A program made the translations under genes and the position numbers. A stretch of DNA of 9,467 nt, from the NCBI GenBank assembly GCA_023244975.1, contig JAHFLG010000036.1, forward strand, positions 1-9,467, given 5' to 3'. The DNA comes from Candidatus Harrisonbacteria bacterium (GTDB taxonomy: Bacteria > Patescibacteriota > Minisyncoccia > UBA6257 > 1-14-0-10-44-23). Positions 1-6,825 of this stretch are shown here, piece after piece. Under the pieces are notes generated by a model, which was not told the DNA's origin, ran no database searches, and worked only from the letters and a program-made list of their open reading frames with translations. Numbering within the stretch: the stretch's first letter is position 1; each line of letters starts with the position of its first letter.

Positions 1-837
1 GTAGAAAAGGCAATTCGTTTTTTGATAGAAAAGCACGGCATCAGAGATTTTTTCGTAGAGACTATTAATGCCGAAAATCAGCTTTTATTCGATCGTTTGG
101 TTCAGGATATCCAGCATTTTAACGAAGACATATCCGCAGGAGTTTCCGAAAGAATGGTTAATTATATTGGCGCGATGGCAGACTTGCGAGAGACATTTAA
201 AACAGACCCTACTAAATCCGATCTGGATCGTGGGACGATTGCTGATTTTATGTTATGTCGCGTAAACGATTTGTTGACTGCCCAACATCAAGGCAAAATT
301 CGTCTTACGACTGTTGAGGCAGAAAAATTAGAAAAACTTCGTTCTGATCTTGAGCAAGACCCTATGATTGCCAACGACATGTCGTATCTGTGGGGTGCGC
401 CGTATAGAATGCTGGCTCGCGGCGAGATAACGTTTCATCGCGTTGAAGACGAGTCTCTTGCAGCACGGATTCGTACCCTGATGAATCAGTTGGAGTCTCT
501 AGATGCTATACAATTAAAAACTCAGACAGATAAGGAAAAAATTGCAGCATTAGAGGCCGATCTGCTGAAGACTCAAAATCTCAGAGAGGATGCGATGGTG
601 AGATTTATGTTGAAGTATCTTCAAGAGCATCCGGATTGTAAGGCTGCTATCGTGGTACTTGGCGGGAGTCATTTTTTGAAAGGCAATCTTCGGGCTCAAG
701 AGGCTGTCGGAAATACTCAGGATATCGGCCTTATCAAGTTATATAATCTTGCAGATGAACGCTTTTTGGAGACAATCTCAAAGAATCCACGATATATCAT
801 TCCAGACCTGAGGGATGAAGCCGACAAAGAAAAATAA
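1..837 (+). CDS. TraB/ChaN/EreA-like superfamily protein, 5'-truncated by window edge (paralogue 1 of 3)
   Basis: The reading frame is open from base 1 (V-E-K-A-I-R-F before the first possible TTG start at 22). Those residues align with the region just before the conserved Glu in the two downstream paralogues, so the gene begins upstream and its N-terminus and first G-x-x-H motif are missing. Visible, numbered from the edge: E20 in F-F-V-E; a central block with W-G-A-P and E-I, matched in both paralogues; R195 in L-R-E-D-A-M; and a late G-G-S-H motif ending at H224. This layout (early G-x-x-H, E, R-rich helix, late G-x-x-H) is that of the TraB/ChaN/EreA/TIKI superfamily, some members of which are metal-dependent hydrolases or proteases. 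Substrate unknown. The C-terminal tail P-D-L-R-D-E resembles that of paralogue 2. The next gene starts 2 nt downstream, so they are probably co-transcribed. Family call is by motif only. Confidence 0.6.
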   Translation, partial: VEKAIRFLIEKHGIRDFFVETINAENQLLFDRLVQDIQHFNEDISAGVSERMVNYIGAMADLRETFKTDPTKSDLDRGTIADFMLCRVNDLLTAQHQGKIRLTTVEAEKLEKLRSDLEQDPMIANDMSYLWGAPYRMLARGEITFHRVEDESLAARIRTLMNQLESLDAIQLKTQTDKEKIAALEADLLKTQNLREDAMVRFMLKYLQEHPDCKAAIVVLGGSHFLKGNLRAQEAVGNTQDIGLIKLYNLADERFLETISKNPRYIIPDLRDEADKEK

Positions 838-839
838 TT

Positions 840-2069
840 ATGAAATCACCTGAGTCCCAGACACCTCAAATCCAGGGAAAGGAAAGCCGTTTTAAAGAGA
901 TTGTAACATTGCCACTTTCAAAGCGGTTGCGAGAAATGCTACTGTTTGCCGCGCTTGGCGTTGGCGGTTGTGGGCCCGATAAACCAGACGCCGCTGAAGC
1001 GCCAAGGCCGCCCAAACAGTATGTTGAACACAAAACAGAGTATTCGCCAGTACTTGAGCTAGGGCCAATGGCAGAAAAATTTGAACAGCATGTTTTAATA
1101 GAAGGTAAAAAACATATTGTTCATCTGGGGCAGTTACACGGCGCGGATTCTCTTAAAGAAAGTCAGGAGGTGCTTAAAGAAATCATTATTGCTCAAAAAG
1201 ATATTGAAGAATTGATTATATATCTCCAGCGAACCGCAGGGCTCAAACGAATTTATCTTGAAGGTCTGCTTACGGATGAAATCAGTTTCAAACTTTTAAG
1301 CGATTTTCAAAAGGAACTCCAGGGTTATGAGGCAGCCCAGGATTACACTCGTTTCTTTTCCAGGATTTATAATTTATATACGATTCTGGAAAAAAATAAG
1401 ACTCAGTCTCCGGAGATGGAAAAGTTTAATGGCGTATGGACTTTTTTTCTAAAGGAGAAACTTGCTCATCGGTTACCGGAGTTTAAACAGCAAGCCCAGC
1501 TTTACGGACAAAGCCCTCATCAATGCAAGGTTCATTATCGAACTTTATTTGAAAATGCTGAGCGCGCTGGCAATAAACCGAATGTCATTATCGGATCCTA
1601 CGAAAAATTGCTTAATGCTCTAGAAAATGATCGGCTCATTGCCAAGGACAACATCTATGTGTGGGGTGCTGCTCTTAAGCTTTGGGCAGAAGGTAAGTTG
1701 GTTATTGAGCCGACTAGCAACAAAGCCCTCGATGATATAAAACATCCGCTTGGTAAAAGGCTCCAAAGGCAGAAGACGTATTCTGAGAAAGATGAACAAG
1801 AGTATGTAGACATAACAAACCGCTGCGAAGATTTTGCCTTAGCACAGGCGCAAGGAGGTTTGGAGGCGCATCCAGAGGAGCAGTTCCAAGTTATTGACTA
1901 TGGTGCCCGACACGATTTTTACGGCAATGTTACCAGGGCTAACAACACTGCGCAGGCTGCAGGAAGGGAGAAGGTCGGATTTATTGTCCTTACTTCACCT
2001 ACTACGGAACGTTTTATAAAAACAGTTAAGGATCGGCTGTTGCCGGATATTTCGGACGAAGAAAAATAA
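840..2069 (+). CDS. TraB/ChaN/EreA-like superfamily protein, possible lipoprotein (paralogue 2 of 3)
   Basis: A 409-residue protein. An N-terminal leader of about 32 polar residues ends in K-R-L-R-E and is followed by a short hydrophobic run (M33-G43) and C44. V-G-G-C is a plausible but imperfect lipobox, and the leader is long for a signal peptide. The conserved core holds H-L-G-Q-L-H-G at 95-101, E141 in I-Y-L-E-G, a V-W-G-A block, R328 in T-N-R-C-E-D, and Y-G-A-R-H ending at H358. The first motif has exactly the same residue numbers in paralogue 3, which supports tandem duplication. The two G-x-x-H motifs, E and R match the TraB/ChaN/EreA/TIKI superfamily, whose first motif commonly contributes a catalytic or metal-binding His. 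Function within the family cannot be assigned. The start lies 2 nt after the stop of the upstream gene, with no clear Shine-Dalgarno sequence, so translational coupling is likely. Confidence 0.65.
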   Translation: MKSPESQTPQIQGKESRFKEIVTLPLSKRLREMLLFAALGVGGCGPDKPDAAEAPRPPKQYVEHKTEYSPVLELGPMAEKFEQHVLIEGKKHIVHLGQLHGADSLKESQEVLKEIIIAQKDIEELIIYLQRTAGLKRIYLEGLLTDEISFKLLSDFQKELQGYEAAQDYTRFFSRIYNLYTILEKNKTQSPEMEKFNGVWTFFLKEKLAHRLPEFKQQAQLYGQSPHQCKVHYRTLFENAERAGNKPNVIIGSYEKLLNALENDRLIAKDNIYVWGAALKLWAEGKLVIEPTSNKALDDIKHPLGKRLQRQKTYSEKDEQEYVDITNRCEDFALAQAQGGLEAHPEEQFQVIDYGARHDFYGNVTRANNTAQAAGREKVGFIVLTSPTTERFIKTVKDRLLPDISDEEK

Positions 2070-2072
2070 TGT

Positions 2073-3224
2073 ATGTCAAAACCTGAGCAACCTCAAACAC
2101 CAGAACAATCAAAAGAAGTCTCTATCTACGACCGCCTTAAACAACTGGGGGGATCTAAAAAAGCGCAGGCCATGTTTTTGTTGGTGACACTCGGTATTGG
2201 GGCAGCTGTTTTTGAACAGAAGCGCGAGAAGGCTACGCATGAGCGCGAAGTTGCTGCAGAAAAAGAGCGCAAGCACCCCATTGACTTAGGGTCGCTCGAA
2301 GGCCTCGTTGATGAAACGGTGCAGGTTCCGTCTACTGATGGAACATATATTATTCACATTGGTCAGTTTCATGGCGGTGAAACGCTTAAAGATACGCTTG
2401 AGGCAGGAATCGCTCCGGTTGTTATTGATCACCAGAAAAAGATTGAGCAGATAATGTTATTACTTAAGGAAAAATATGGCGTGAAGCGGTTTCACATGGA
2501 AAGTTTTGATACAACAGAAGGTACTTTTGTCGAGTATTGCTCGAATATGCAGAAGGATATGGATCAGGCGCGTCGTGAAGGGAGGCTCCTTAATATTTGG
2601 GAAGGATTATTAGTGATCCCAAAACGTATTCAAAAAAATGTGGGCAATCATCTCGCATTAGGAGATCGCGCCGTTGCGGCAATTTTGTATTATGTTCAGT
2701 GCCGAATTCAGGAAGAATTAGAAGCCATTAAGCATGCCGACGCTGCCTATACGTCGGCGCTTGCAGCGTTGGGTAAGGATCGCAGCGCTGACCTCATCGA
2801 TCGCTTACAGATAGAAATTGATATGCTCAAAAACCATCCATTTTTGGTTAATGATCGGATATCTCTTGCCGGTGCTCACGTGAAGTTATTGGGCGAACGT
2901 GAAATCGAGATTGCTGCCGGTGATGACGGAGTTGCTAATCAGGCGCTCGCGCAACTTTCAAAAGAAACTAATAATTTCGAGACTCGTGAAGATGAATTTA
3001 TTGCCATTAACAATCGGCGCGAAGCTACGGCCGTACGATTCGCAGGGGAAGACATACAGGCTGGTAATCGGTTTTCCGCGATTGTTATCGGCGATGGTCA
3101 TGATCTTTCGGATGAAGCGCGCAAACAGAACATAGGATTGATCAAATTAACGCCGCACTTTTTAGAGGGTTTTGTTCAAAACCCTAACATGCTCCGTTTT
3201 CGCAGATTATTGAAGGATAAATAA
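2073..3224 (+). CDS. Membrane-anchored TraB/ChaN/EreA-like superfamily protein (paralogue 3 of 3)
   Basis: A 383-residue protein. The N-terminus (P-E-Q-P-Q-T-P) resembles that of the upstream paralogue. It is followed by basic residues and one hydrophobic segment at about 31-47, then a charged K/E/R-rich stretch, consistent with a single membrane anchor; topology is uncertain because both flanks are basic. Conserved core: H-I-G-Q-F-H-G at 95-101, E143 in F-H-M-E-S, a central L-A-G-A block with E-I-E-I, R315-R316 in N-N-R-R-E-A-T-A, and G-D-G-H ending at H343. It aligns end to end with the other two paralogues. The gene starts 3 nt after the preceding stop, without a visible Shine-Dalgarno sequence. 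The shared anchors suggest action at or outside the cell membrane. No enzymatic role can be read from the sequence beyond superfamily membership. Confidence 0.65.
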   Translation: MSKPEQPQTPEQSKEVSIYDRLKQLGGSKKAQAMFLLVTLGIGAAVFEQKREKATHEREVAAEKERKHPIDLGSLEGLVDETVQVPSTDGTYIIHIGQFHGGETLKDTLEAGIAPVVIDHQKKIEQIMLLLKEKYGVKRFHMESFDTTEGTFVEYCSNMQKDMDQARREGRLLNIWEGLLVIPKRIQKNVGNHLALGDRAVAAILYYVQCRIQEELEAIKHADAAYTSALAALGKDRSADLIDRLQIEIDMLKNHPFLVNDRISLAGAHVKLLGEREIEIAAGDDGVANQALAQLSKETNNFETREDEFIAINNRREATAVRFAGEDIQAGNRFSAIVIGDGHDLSDEARKQNIGLIKLTPHFLEGFVQNPNMLRFRRLLKDK

Positions 3225-3270
3225 TAAAAAAGTAGACAAAAACTAGTTTTAGTGGTTGACTCAAGAGATT

Positions 3271-5256
3271 ATGTTTACATCCATTAAGAAGGTGGCGGTT
3301 GTTGGTTTGGCTGCATTAGTATTAATTGGTCCGATGCCGGTCAGCGCGTCAACAAACGCTGAGTTGCAGGCTCAATTGAATGCCTTAATAGTTCAGCTTA
3401 CACAGCTGCAGGCTGCGGCCAGCGCGCAAGGTAATACTAGCTACAATCGCGGAGGGAACAGTAACAATGGCAACGGAAATGGCTGCTCATTTACTCGGAC
3501 GATTCGTATCGGCAACCGCGGAACCGATGTGAGCTGCCTCCAGGGCTACTTAATTGAAGAGGGATATCTGAAAGTTTCCGCGAGCGGATATTTTGGCACA
3601 CTTTCGAGCGCCGCAGTTCGCGCCTGGCAGGTTGATCACGAGCTCGCTTCTACGGGCACATTCGGCCGGGACGAACAGGCAGCCTATAATGCAACTTATA
3701 CTAACGACGAGAACAACCAGAATGACAACACTCCGGTTTACACTCCGCCGGTGTCAACGATTCCGGTCTGTGCTCAGGTCTTGAAGCAGTGTTGGAACGG
3801 CACCTATGTCAGCTATAAGCCCGGCACTTGTACCTACTACGACTGTCCGTCCTATGTCCCGCCGACAACGTACACGCCTCCGGTTGTTATTCAGCCTGTA
3901 GTTTCACAGAATAGTAGCTTTAATGGTGTTTCTGTTGCTGCAGGAGCAAATGCCAGCCGACTTGCCTCCTTTGTAGTGACTGCCGGCACTCAGCCGTTGA
4001 ATATTTCTTCGCTGACGTTTGATAAAGATTTCGATGCGAGCATGGATCTGCAAAATATGTACATCATGGTTGGGGGATATCGCGTAAGCGGAGTTCATCC
4101 GACTATCAATGATGCCGAGGATTTTATCACATTTAACTTTACATCGCCGCTAACTGTCGCCGCTCGCGCCTTACTGTATATTGATGTCTATGCTGATCTA
4201 CTTTTGACTTCAGCTGTAGGTAGCCACATATCAGTCTTTGATAGTACTGGTTGGTCGGCTACCGATAGCATGACTGGCGCCTTTGTCGCATTTCCGGGTG
4301 CTGTGAGCGGCCAAGACGTATATATTGTCGCTCCAGGGACATCATCAATAGGGTTTGATCTCAATAGCGCGTTTGCTAATCCTTCGGTTACCGTCGGAGG
4401 GAACAATCAGAGAATTGCTTCATTTAGAGTAACTGCAGGTAGTGCCGAGAGTATGCAGGTCGGATCACTGACCTTTGCTAAAATCGGTACTGGTTTTGAA
4501 ATACAAAATTTAAGAATCATGATCAATGGCTCGCAGTTTGCCACAAGCAGAGCAGTGATTAGTTCTAATGAAAGCGCTATCACATTTTCCGGATATTCGA
4601 GTATCACTGTTCCGGCCGGAGGATCGTTGATCATTGATCTATACGCCGACGTCCTTTCGTCATCTACCGTTGGTTTGTATTCCTCGCCTATGAGCTTGAT
4701 CGGATGGACAGCATTGGGTTCAGTTTCCGGAGCCTCTATGTCTTCGTCCTCGTTCCATAGTGGCGTCAGCGGACAAAATGTAACTGTGGTAACTCCGTCT
4801 GTTGTCTCTGGCGCGTCGGTCAGCGCGAATTCAGGATTCGCCAACCCGAGTTACGCAGTGGGCGATACGTATAAAAAGATCGCTTCCTTCGGGATCACTG
4901 CGCCGACAAGCCAGTCGGTGACCGTTGGTTCGCTCACGCTGGCCAAATACGGCAACACAAGTCTTGGTCTCCAGAATATGAAAATCATGCTTAATGGATC
5001 ATCGCAATTTGGTACGACTAGGGCAACAGTCGGAACAACGGAGTCTTCACTCGTGTTTTCAAGTGCTAATCCGGTTACGGTACAGGCGAGTGGTTCAGTT
5101 TTCTTCGATGTATACGCTGATATACTCTCATCTTCAGCTGCAGCGACCTACCAATCCGTTATCAGCTTGGTTGATTGGTCAGTAGGTGGCGCTGTCTCAG
5201 GATCCATGATGGTATTCCCGGGCACTGTCAGCGGCCAGAATATAATCGTGCACTAA
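3271..5256 (+). CDS. Secreted peptidoglycan-binding surface protein with three beta-rich repeats
   Basis: I chose the ATG at 3271 over an in-frame TTG at 3256 because it gives a textbook signal peptide: S-I-K-K, a hydrophobic core, and a V-S-A cleavage site near residue 27-28. It also has GAG a few bases upstream. The mature 661-residue precursor then shows an N-A-E-L-Q-A-Q heptad-like coiled coil; a low-complexity Asn/Gly stretch; a PG_binding_1-type domain at about 72-144 (G-x-x-G-x-D-V-x-x-L-Q, G-Y-F-G, A-A-V-R-A-W-Q); a Pro/Thr linker with four Cys from residue 167 to about 192; and three homologous beta-rich modules at 214-364, 365-519 and 520-661. Known family role: non-covalent attachment to peptidoglycan with exposed modules. 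This architecture is common in CPR bacteria. Ligand or appendage role unknown. Confidence 0.8.
   Translation: MFTSIKKVAVVGLAALVLIGPMPVSASTNAELQAQLNALIVQLTQLQAAASAQGNTSYNRGGNSNNGNGNGCSFTRTIRIGNRGTDVSCLQGYLIEEGYLKVSASGYFGTLSSAAVRAWQVDHELASTGTFGRDEQAAYNATYTNDENNQNDNTPVYTPPVSTIPVCAQVLKQCWNGTYVSYKPGTCTYYDCPSYVPPTTYTPPVVIQPVVSQNSSFNGVSVAAGANASRLASFVVTAGTQPLNISSLTFDKDFDASMDLQNMYIMVGGYRVSGVHPTINDAEDFITFNFTSPLTVAARALLYIDVYADLLLTSAVGSHISVFDSTGWSATDSMTGAFVAFPGAVSGQDVYIVAPGTSSIGFDLNSAFANPSVTVGGNNQRIASFRVTAGSAESMQVGSLTFAKIGTGFEIQNLRIMINGSQFATSRAVISSNESAITFSGYSSITVPAGGSLIIDLYADVLSSSTVGLYSSPMSLIGWTALGSVSGASMSSSSFHSGVSGQNVTVVTPSVVSGASVSANSGFANPSYAVGDTYKKIASFGITAPTSQSVTVGSLTLAKYGNTSLGLQNMKIMLNGSSQFGTTRATVGTTESSLVFSSANPVTVQASGSVFFDVYADILSSSAAATYQSVISLVDWSVGGAVSGSMMVFPGTVSGQNIIVH
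3910..5256 (+). repeat. Three tandem ~150-residue protein modules in the surface protein
   Basis: Modules begin at 3910, 4363 and 4828, each with N-S-x-F. Each carries R/K-x-A-S-F-x-V/I-T-A, a S-L-T-F/L strand, L/I-Q-N-M/L-x-I-M, a D-x-Y-A-D motif, a W in the last third, and a closing V-S-G-Q. Modules two and three are more alike (both N-S-x-F-A-N-P-S), suggesting the later duplication. DNA identity is only partial, so these are old protein repeats and not recent DNA copies. Confidence 0.8.
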
Positions 5257-5286
5257 TTGACATCTGTTCTAGTTATCGGGTATTAT
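5257..5286 (+). promoter_or_regulatory. rpsP promoter, TTGACA-18-TATTAT
   Basis: TTGACA (5257-5262) starts right after the surface-protein stop codon. An 18-nt spacer separates it from TATTAT (5281-5286). Transcription would be expected at about 5293-5294, which is the A of the rpsP ATG, so the mRNA may have no leader. This also separates the ribosomal-protein operon from the surface-protein gene. Confidence 0.7.
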
Positions 5287-5293
5287 TTCACCC

Positions 5294-5647
5294 ATGCTAT
5301 CAATTAAGTTAAAGCGAATTGGAAAGAAGCACCAGGCGAGCTATCGCGTGGTTGTGTCTGAGCGCCGCAGCAAGTTAAAAGGGGACTACACCGAAGACCT
5401 CGGCTGGTACAATCCGCGCACTAAAGAGATGAAGATAAGCGCTGACCGGGTCAAGTATTGGATGAGCGTCGGAGCCAAGCTCTCGGATACGGTTCATAAC
5501 CTACTTCTTAAAAACAAGGTCATCGACGGCAAGAAGATTGCTGTTCACAAGCAGCCTAAGTCCGCCGAAGGCGGATCCGCCTCTGGCGGAAAAGTAGCTC
5601 CTGCAGCCGCTCCCGCTCCTGCTCCTGTTGCCGCTCCCGCGAAATAA
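5294..5647 (+). CDS. rpsP: 30S ribosomal protein S16
   Basis: Small-subunit ribosomal protein S16, which binds 16S rRNA and helps 30S assembly. The N-terminus M-L-S-I-K-L-K-R-I-G-K-K-H-Q, the R-V-V-V-S-E-R-R-S segment, E-D-L-G-W-Y-N-P and D-R-V-K-Y-W-x-S-V-G-A are family hallmarks and cover about the first 85 residues. The 117-residue protein ends in an Ala/Pro/Lys-rich tail (A-P-A-A-A-P-A-P-A-P), longer than the usual 80-90 residue S16. No Shine-Dalgarno sequence precedes the ATG, and the promoter spacing predicts a leaderless message. The neighbour khpA is the usual partner of rpsP in many bacteria. Confidence 0.97.
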   Translation: MLSIKLKRIGKKHQASYRVVVSERRSKLKGDYTEDLGWYNPRTKEMKISADRVKYWMSVGAKLSDTVHNLLLKNKVIDGKKIAVHKQPKSAEGGSASGGKVAPAAAPAPAPVAAPAK

Positions 5648-5660
5648 ATTTTCGGCGGTC

Positions 5661-5691
5661 TTGTAGTATACTAGAGTAAGCTTCGTATTAT
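5661..5691 (+). promoter_or_regulatory. Candidate khpA promoter
   Basis: TTGTAG (5661-5666) and TATTAT (5686-5691) are separated by 19 nt, which is longer than ideal. TATACT at 5667-5672 is an alternative -10 box without a good -35. The 80-nt rpsP-khpA gap is long for this compact region, which favours some signal here, but read-through from rpsP is equally possible. Confidence 0.3.
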
Positions 5692-5727
5692 AAATAAAAA
5701 GGTCGCAGTATTGCAGTTTTGCACGAT

Positions 5728-6081
5728 ATGGAAAAATTTACCGATCACGAGTTTTTGGAATATTTAGTAAAGTCGATTGTTGACCACCCCGATGATGTTA
5801 AGATCGAGCGCCGTGTCGACGAAATGGGAGTCCTTCTTCTTTTGAAGGTTCACCTTGAGGACATGGGTCAGGTGGTTGGCCGCCAAGGCGCCACTGCTAA
5901 GGCGATTCGCAGCTTGCTGCGCATCGTCGGCATCAAAAACAACGCCCGCGTTAACTTGAAGATCGAAGAGCCGGATGGTTCAACTCATGTTCAGGCTCCG
6001 CGCGCTGCTGGTTCAGGCTCCGCATCGTCATCCGCAGTGCCGAAGTTTGAGGGACCGGTGGCCGACGAGCTTGCGCTCTAG
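5728..6081 (+). CDS. khpA: KH-domain RNA-binding protein KhpA (YlqC family)
   Basis: A single KH-domain RNA-binding protein. The stretch S-I-V-D-H-P-D-D-V-K-I, the segment H-L-E-D-M-G-Q-V-V-G-R-Q-G-A-T-A-K-A-I-R with the G-x-x-G loop at 51-54, and the hydrophobic strands around it are characteristic of KhpA/YlqC. Members bind RNA and, in some Gram-positive bacteria, pair with KhpB to influence cell elongation; that role is family knowledge and is not shown here. I chose ATG 5728 over an in-frame TTG at 5719 because it matches the family N-terminus. The 117-residue length exceeds the usual 76-85 because of an Ala/Ser/Pro-rich tail from about residue 90, paralleling the tail on S16. The position after rpsP is conserved in many genomes. 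The stop codon abuts a long inverted repeat. Confidence 0.92.
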   Translation: MEKFTDHEFLEYLVKSIVDHPDDVKIERRVDEMGVLLLLKVHLEDMGQVVGRQGATAKAIRSLLRIVGIKNNARVNLKIEEPDGSTHVQAPRAAGSGSASSSAVPKFEGPVADELAL

Positions 6082-6240
6082 TTTAGTTTGCTCCCTCCCC
6101 AGCCAAAAGCTCCGCCCCTGAACAAATTCTCCTCGCTCAACCGGGGACCCTCGGCATCACTGCCGCGACCCCTTTCGGATTTCGCTTCGGGAATTTGTAG
6201 TCAGGGGCTACGCAGGGCTGGATCAGGAGCAAAACTGAAC
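6081..6240 (+). ncRNA. 160-nt nested rod-like inverted repeat (structured RNA or palindromic repeat element)
   Basis: Nested pairings run through the whole stretch. From outside inward: 6081-6094 with 6226-6240 (14 pairs, one G-U, one bulge); CCAGCC 6099-6104 with GGCTGG 6216-6221; GCCCCTGA 6114-6121 with 6201-6208; ACAAATTC 6122-6129 with 6191-6198; GGGG 6143-6146 with CCCC 6169-6172; and an apical CGGCA/TGCCG hairpin (6152-6165) with a TCAC loop. The arms are imperfect, like a functional RNA or an old palindromic element. It starts on the last base of the khpA stop codon. No known family was recognised; it has the shape, though no motif I can confirm, of 6S-like rod RNAs. Confidence 0.55.
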
Positions 6241-6255
6241 TCTCGCTATTTTGTA

Positions 6256-6279
6256 AAAACCCGCCACGTGGCGGGTTTT
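6256..6279. terminator. Palindromic, probably bidirectional intrinsic terminator
   Basis: A perfect 24-bp palindrome: AAAACCCGCC, centre ACGT, GGCGGGTTTT. A G/C-rich stem with A-tract and T-tract ends is the classic shape of a terminator working in both directions. It would end the rpsP-khpA transcript and so imply a separate start for the downstream toxin-antitoxin and trmD genes, although I see no convincing promoter between 6280 and 6334. Confidence 0.8.
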
Positions 6280-6334
6280 GTGGTGAGTAATTTTGCTGCT
6301 GGATTTTCGTTGTAATCAGTGATATCGTACGTAT

Positions 6335-6553
6335 ATGGCTACAGTTACTATCAACAAAAAAGAGGTTGAAAAGCGCGACGGCGTGGTTATTTTGTCGCTC
6401 AAGGAATACCAGCGCCTTATTGAGGGCACTATCCCAACTTATTATCTCAAGGGTAGAGCCGCAAAAGACCTGGATAAAATGGTTAATCAGGGTCTGAAAG
6501 ATTATCGGACTGGAAAGACGAGGACTATCAAGTCGCTTGCCGACTTAGATTAA
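6335..6553 (+). CDS. Antitoxin-like protein (Phd/YefM-related) of a type II toxin-antitoxin pair
   Basis: A 72-residue protein. The segment G-V-V-I-L-S-L-K-E-Y-Q-R-L-I-E (about 16-30) resembles the end of the Phd/YefM fold, where a strand is followed by S-L-x-E-Y-x-x-L. The C-terminal half is charged and helical, as expected for a toxin-binding tail. In such systems the antitoxin neutralises the toxin and represses its own operon. Assignment rests mainly on size and on the RelE-like gene 4 nt downstream. There is no Shine-Dalgarno sequence before the ATG. Two small palindromes, GATATC and CGTACG (6321-6331), lie just upstream and could be part of an operator, but this is weak. Confidence 0.65.
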   Translation: MATVTINKKEVEKRDGVVILSLKEYQRLIEGTIPTYYLKGRAAKDLDKMVNQGLKDYRTGKTRTIKSLADLD

Positions 6554-6557
6554 TTTT

Positions 6558-6824
6558 ATGCGGATAGAGCGGATAGATACTCATCCGACGTTTGAAAAGC
6601 ATTACAAACGTTTATCGAAACGCATCAAGAATGCGGCGAAGGCAAAAGAAATTATCTTTCGTGAAAATCCACATTATTCCGTTTTGAAAACGCATAAGCT
6701 TCATGGTCAAGAAAAAGATGTTTGGTCATTTTCCGTGATTCATGCATATCGTATCAAGTTTATTTTTATTGATGCGCAGAGTGTTTTATTCTTAGATATT
6801 GGCACGCACGATATCTACCGCTAG
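6558..6824 (+). CDS. RelE/YafQ-like toxin of a type II toxin-antitoxin pair
   Basis: An 88-residue basic protein with a RelE/ParE-superfamily pattern: an N-terminal strand and F-E-K-H-Y-K-R-L helix; L-K-T-H-K-L-H-G at about 43-50; W56 in W-S-F-S-V; Y64-R65-I66-K-F; and the C-terminal strand L-F-L-D-I-G-T-H-D-I-Y at 77-87. Relatives are ribosome-dependent mRNA endonucleases, and the basic and aromatic residues near H46/H49, R65 and H84 are the likely active-site set. This is inferred, since RelE-like families differ in catalytic residues. The antitoxin ends 4 nt before and trmD begins 1 nt after, so toxin and trmD are probably on the same message. There is no Shine-Dalgarno sequence; coupling to the antitoxin is likely. 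Confidence 0.75.
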   Translation: MRIERIDTHPTFEKHYKRLSKRIKNAAKAKEIIFRENPHYSVLKTHKLHGQEKDVWSFSVIHAYRIKFIFIDAQSVLFLDIGTHDIYR

Positions 6825-6825
6825 T

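Noticed and set aside
4407..4844. Reverse-strand open frame inside the surface-protein gene
   Set aside because: It lies fully within a well-supported gene with signal peptide and repeat modules, and has no start signal or recognisable content.
6088..6315. Open frame across the khpA-antitoxin gap
   Set aside because: It is formed by the nested inverted repeat and the palindromic terminator, and the product is low-complexity with no start signal.
6280..6334. Promoter for the toxin-antitoxin-trmD operon
   Set aside because: TTGCTG, TAATCA and TGATAT are present, but no pair has acceptable spacing. A promoter must exist if the upstream terminator is efficient, yet I cannot place it.
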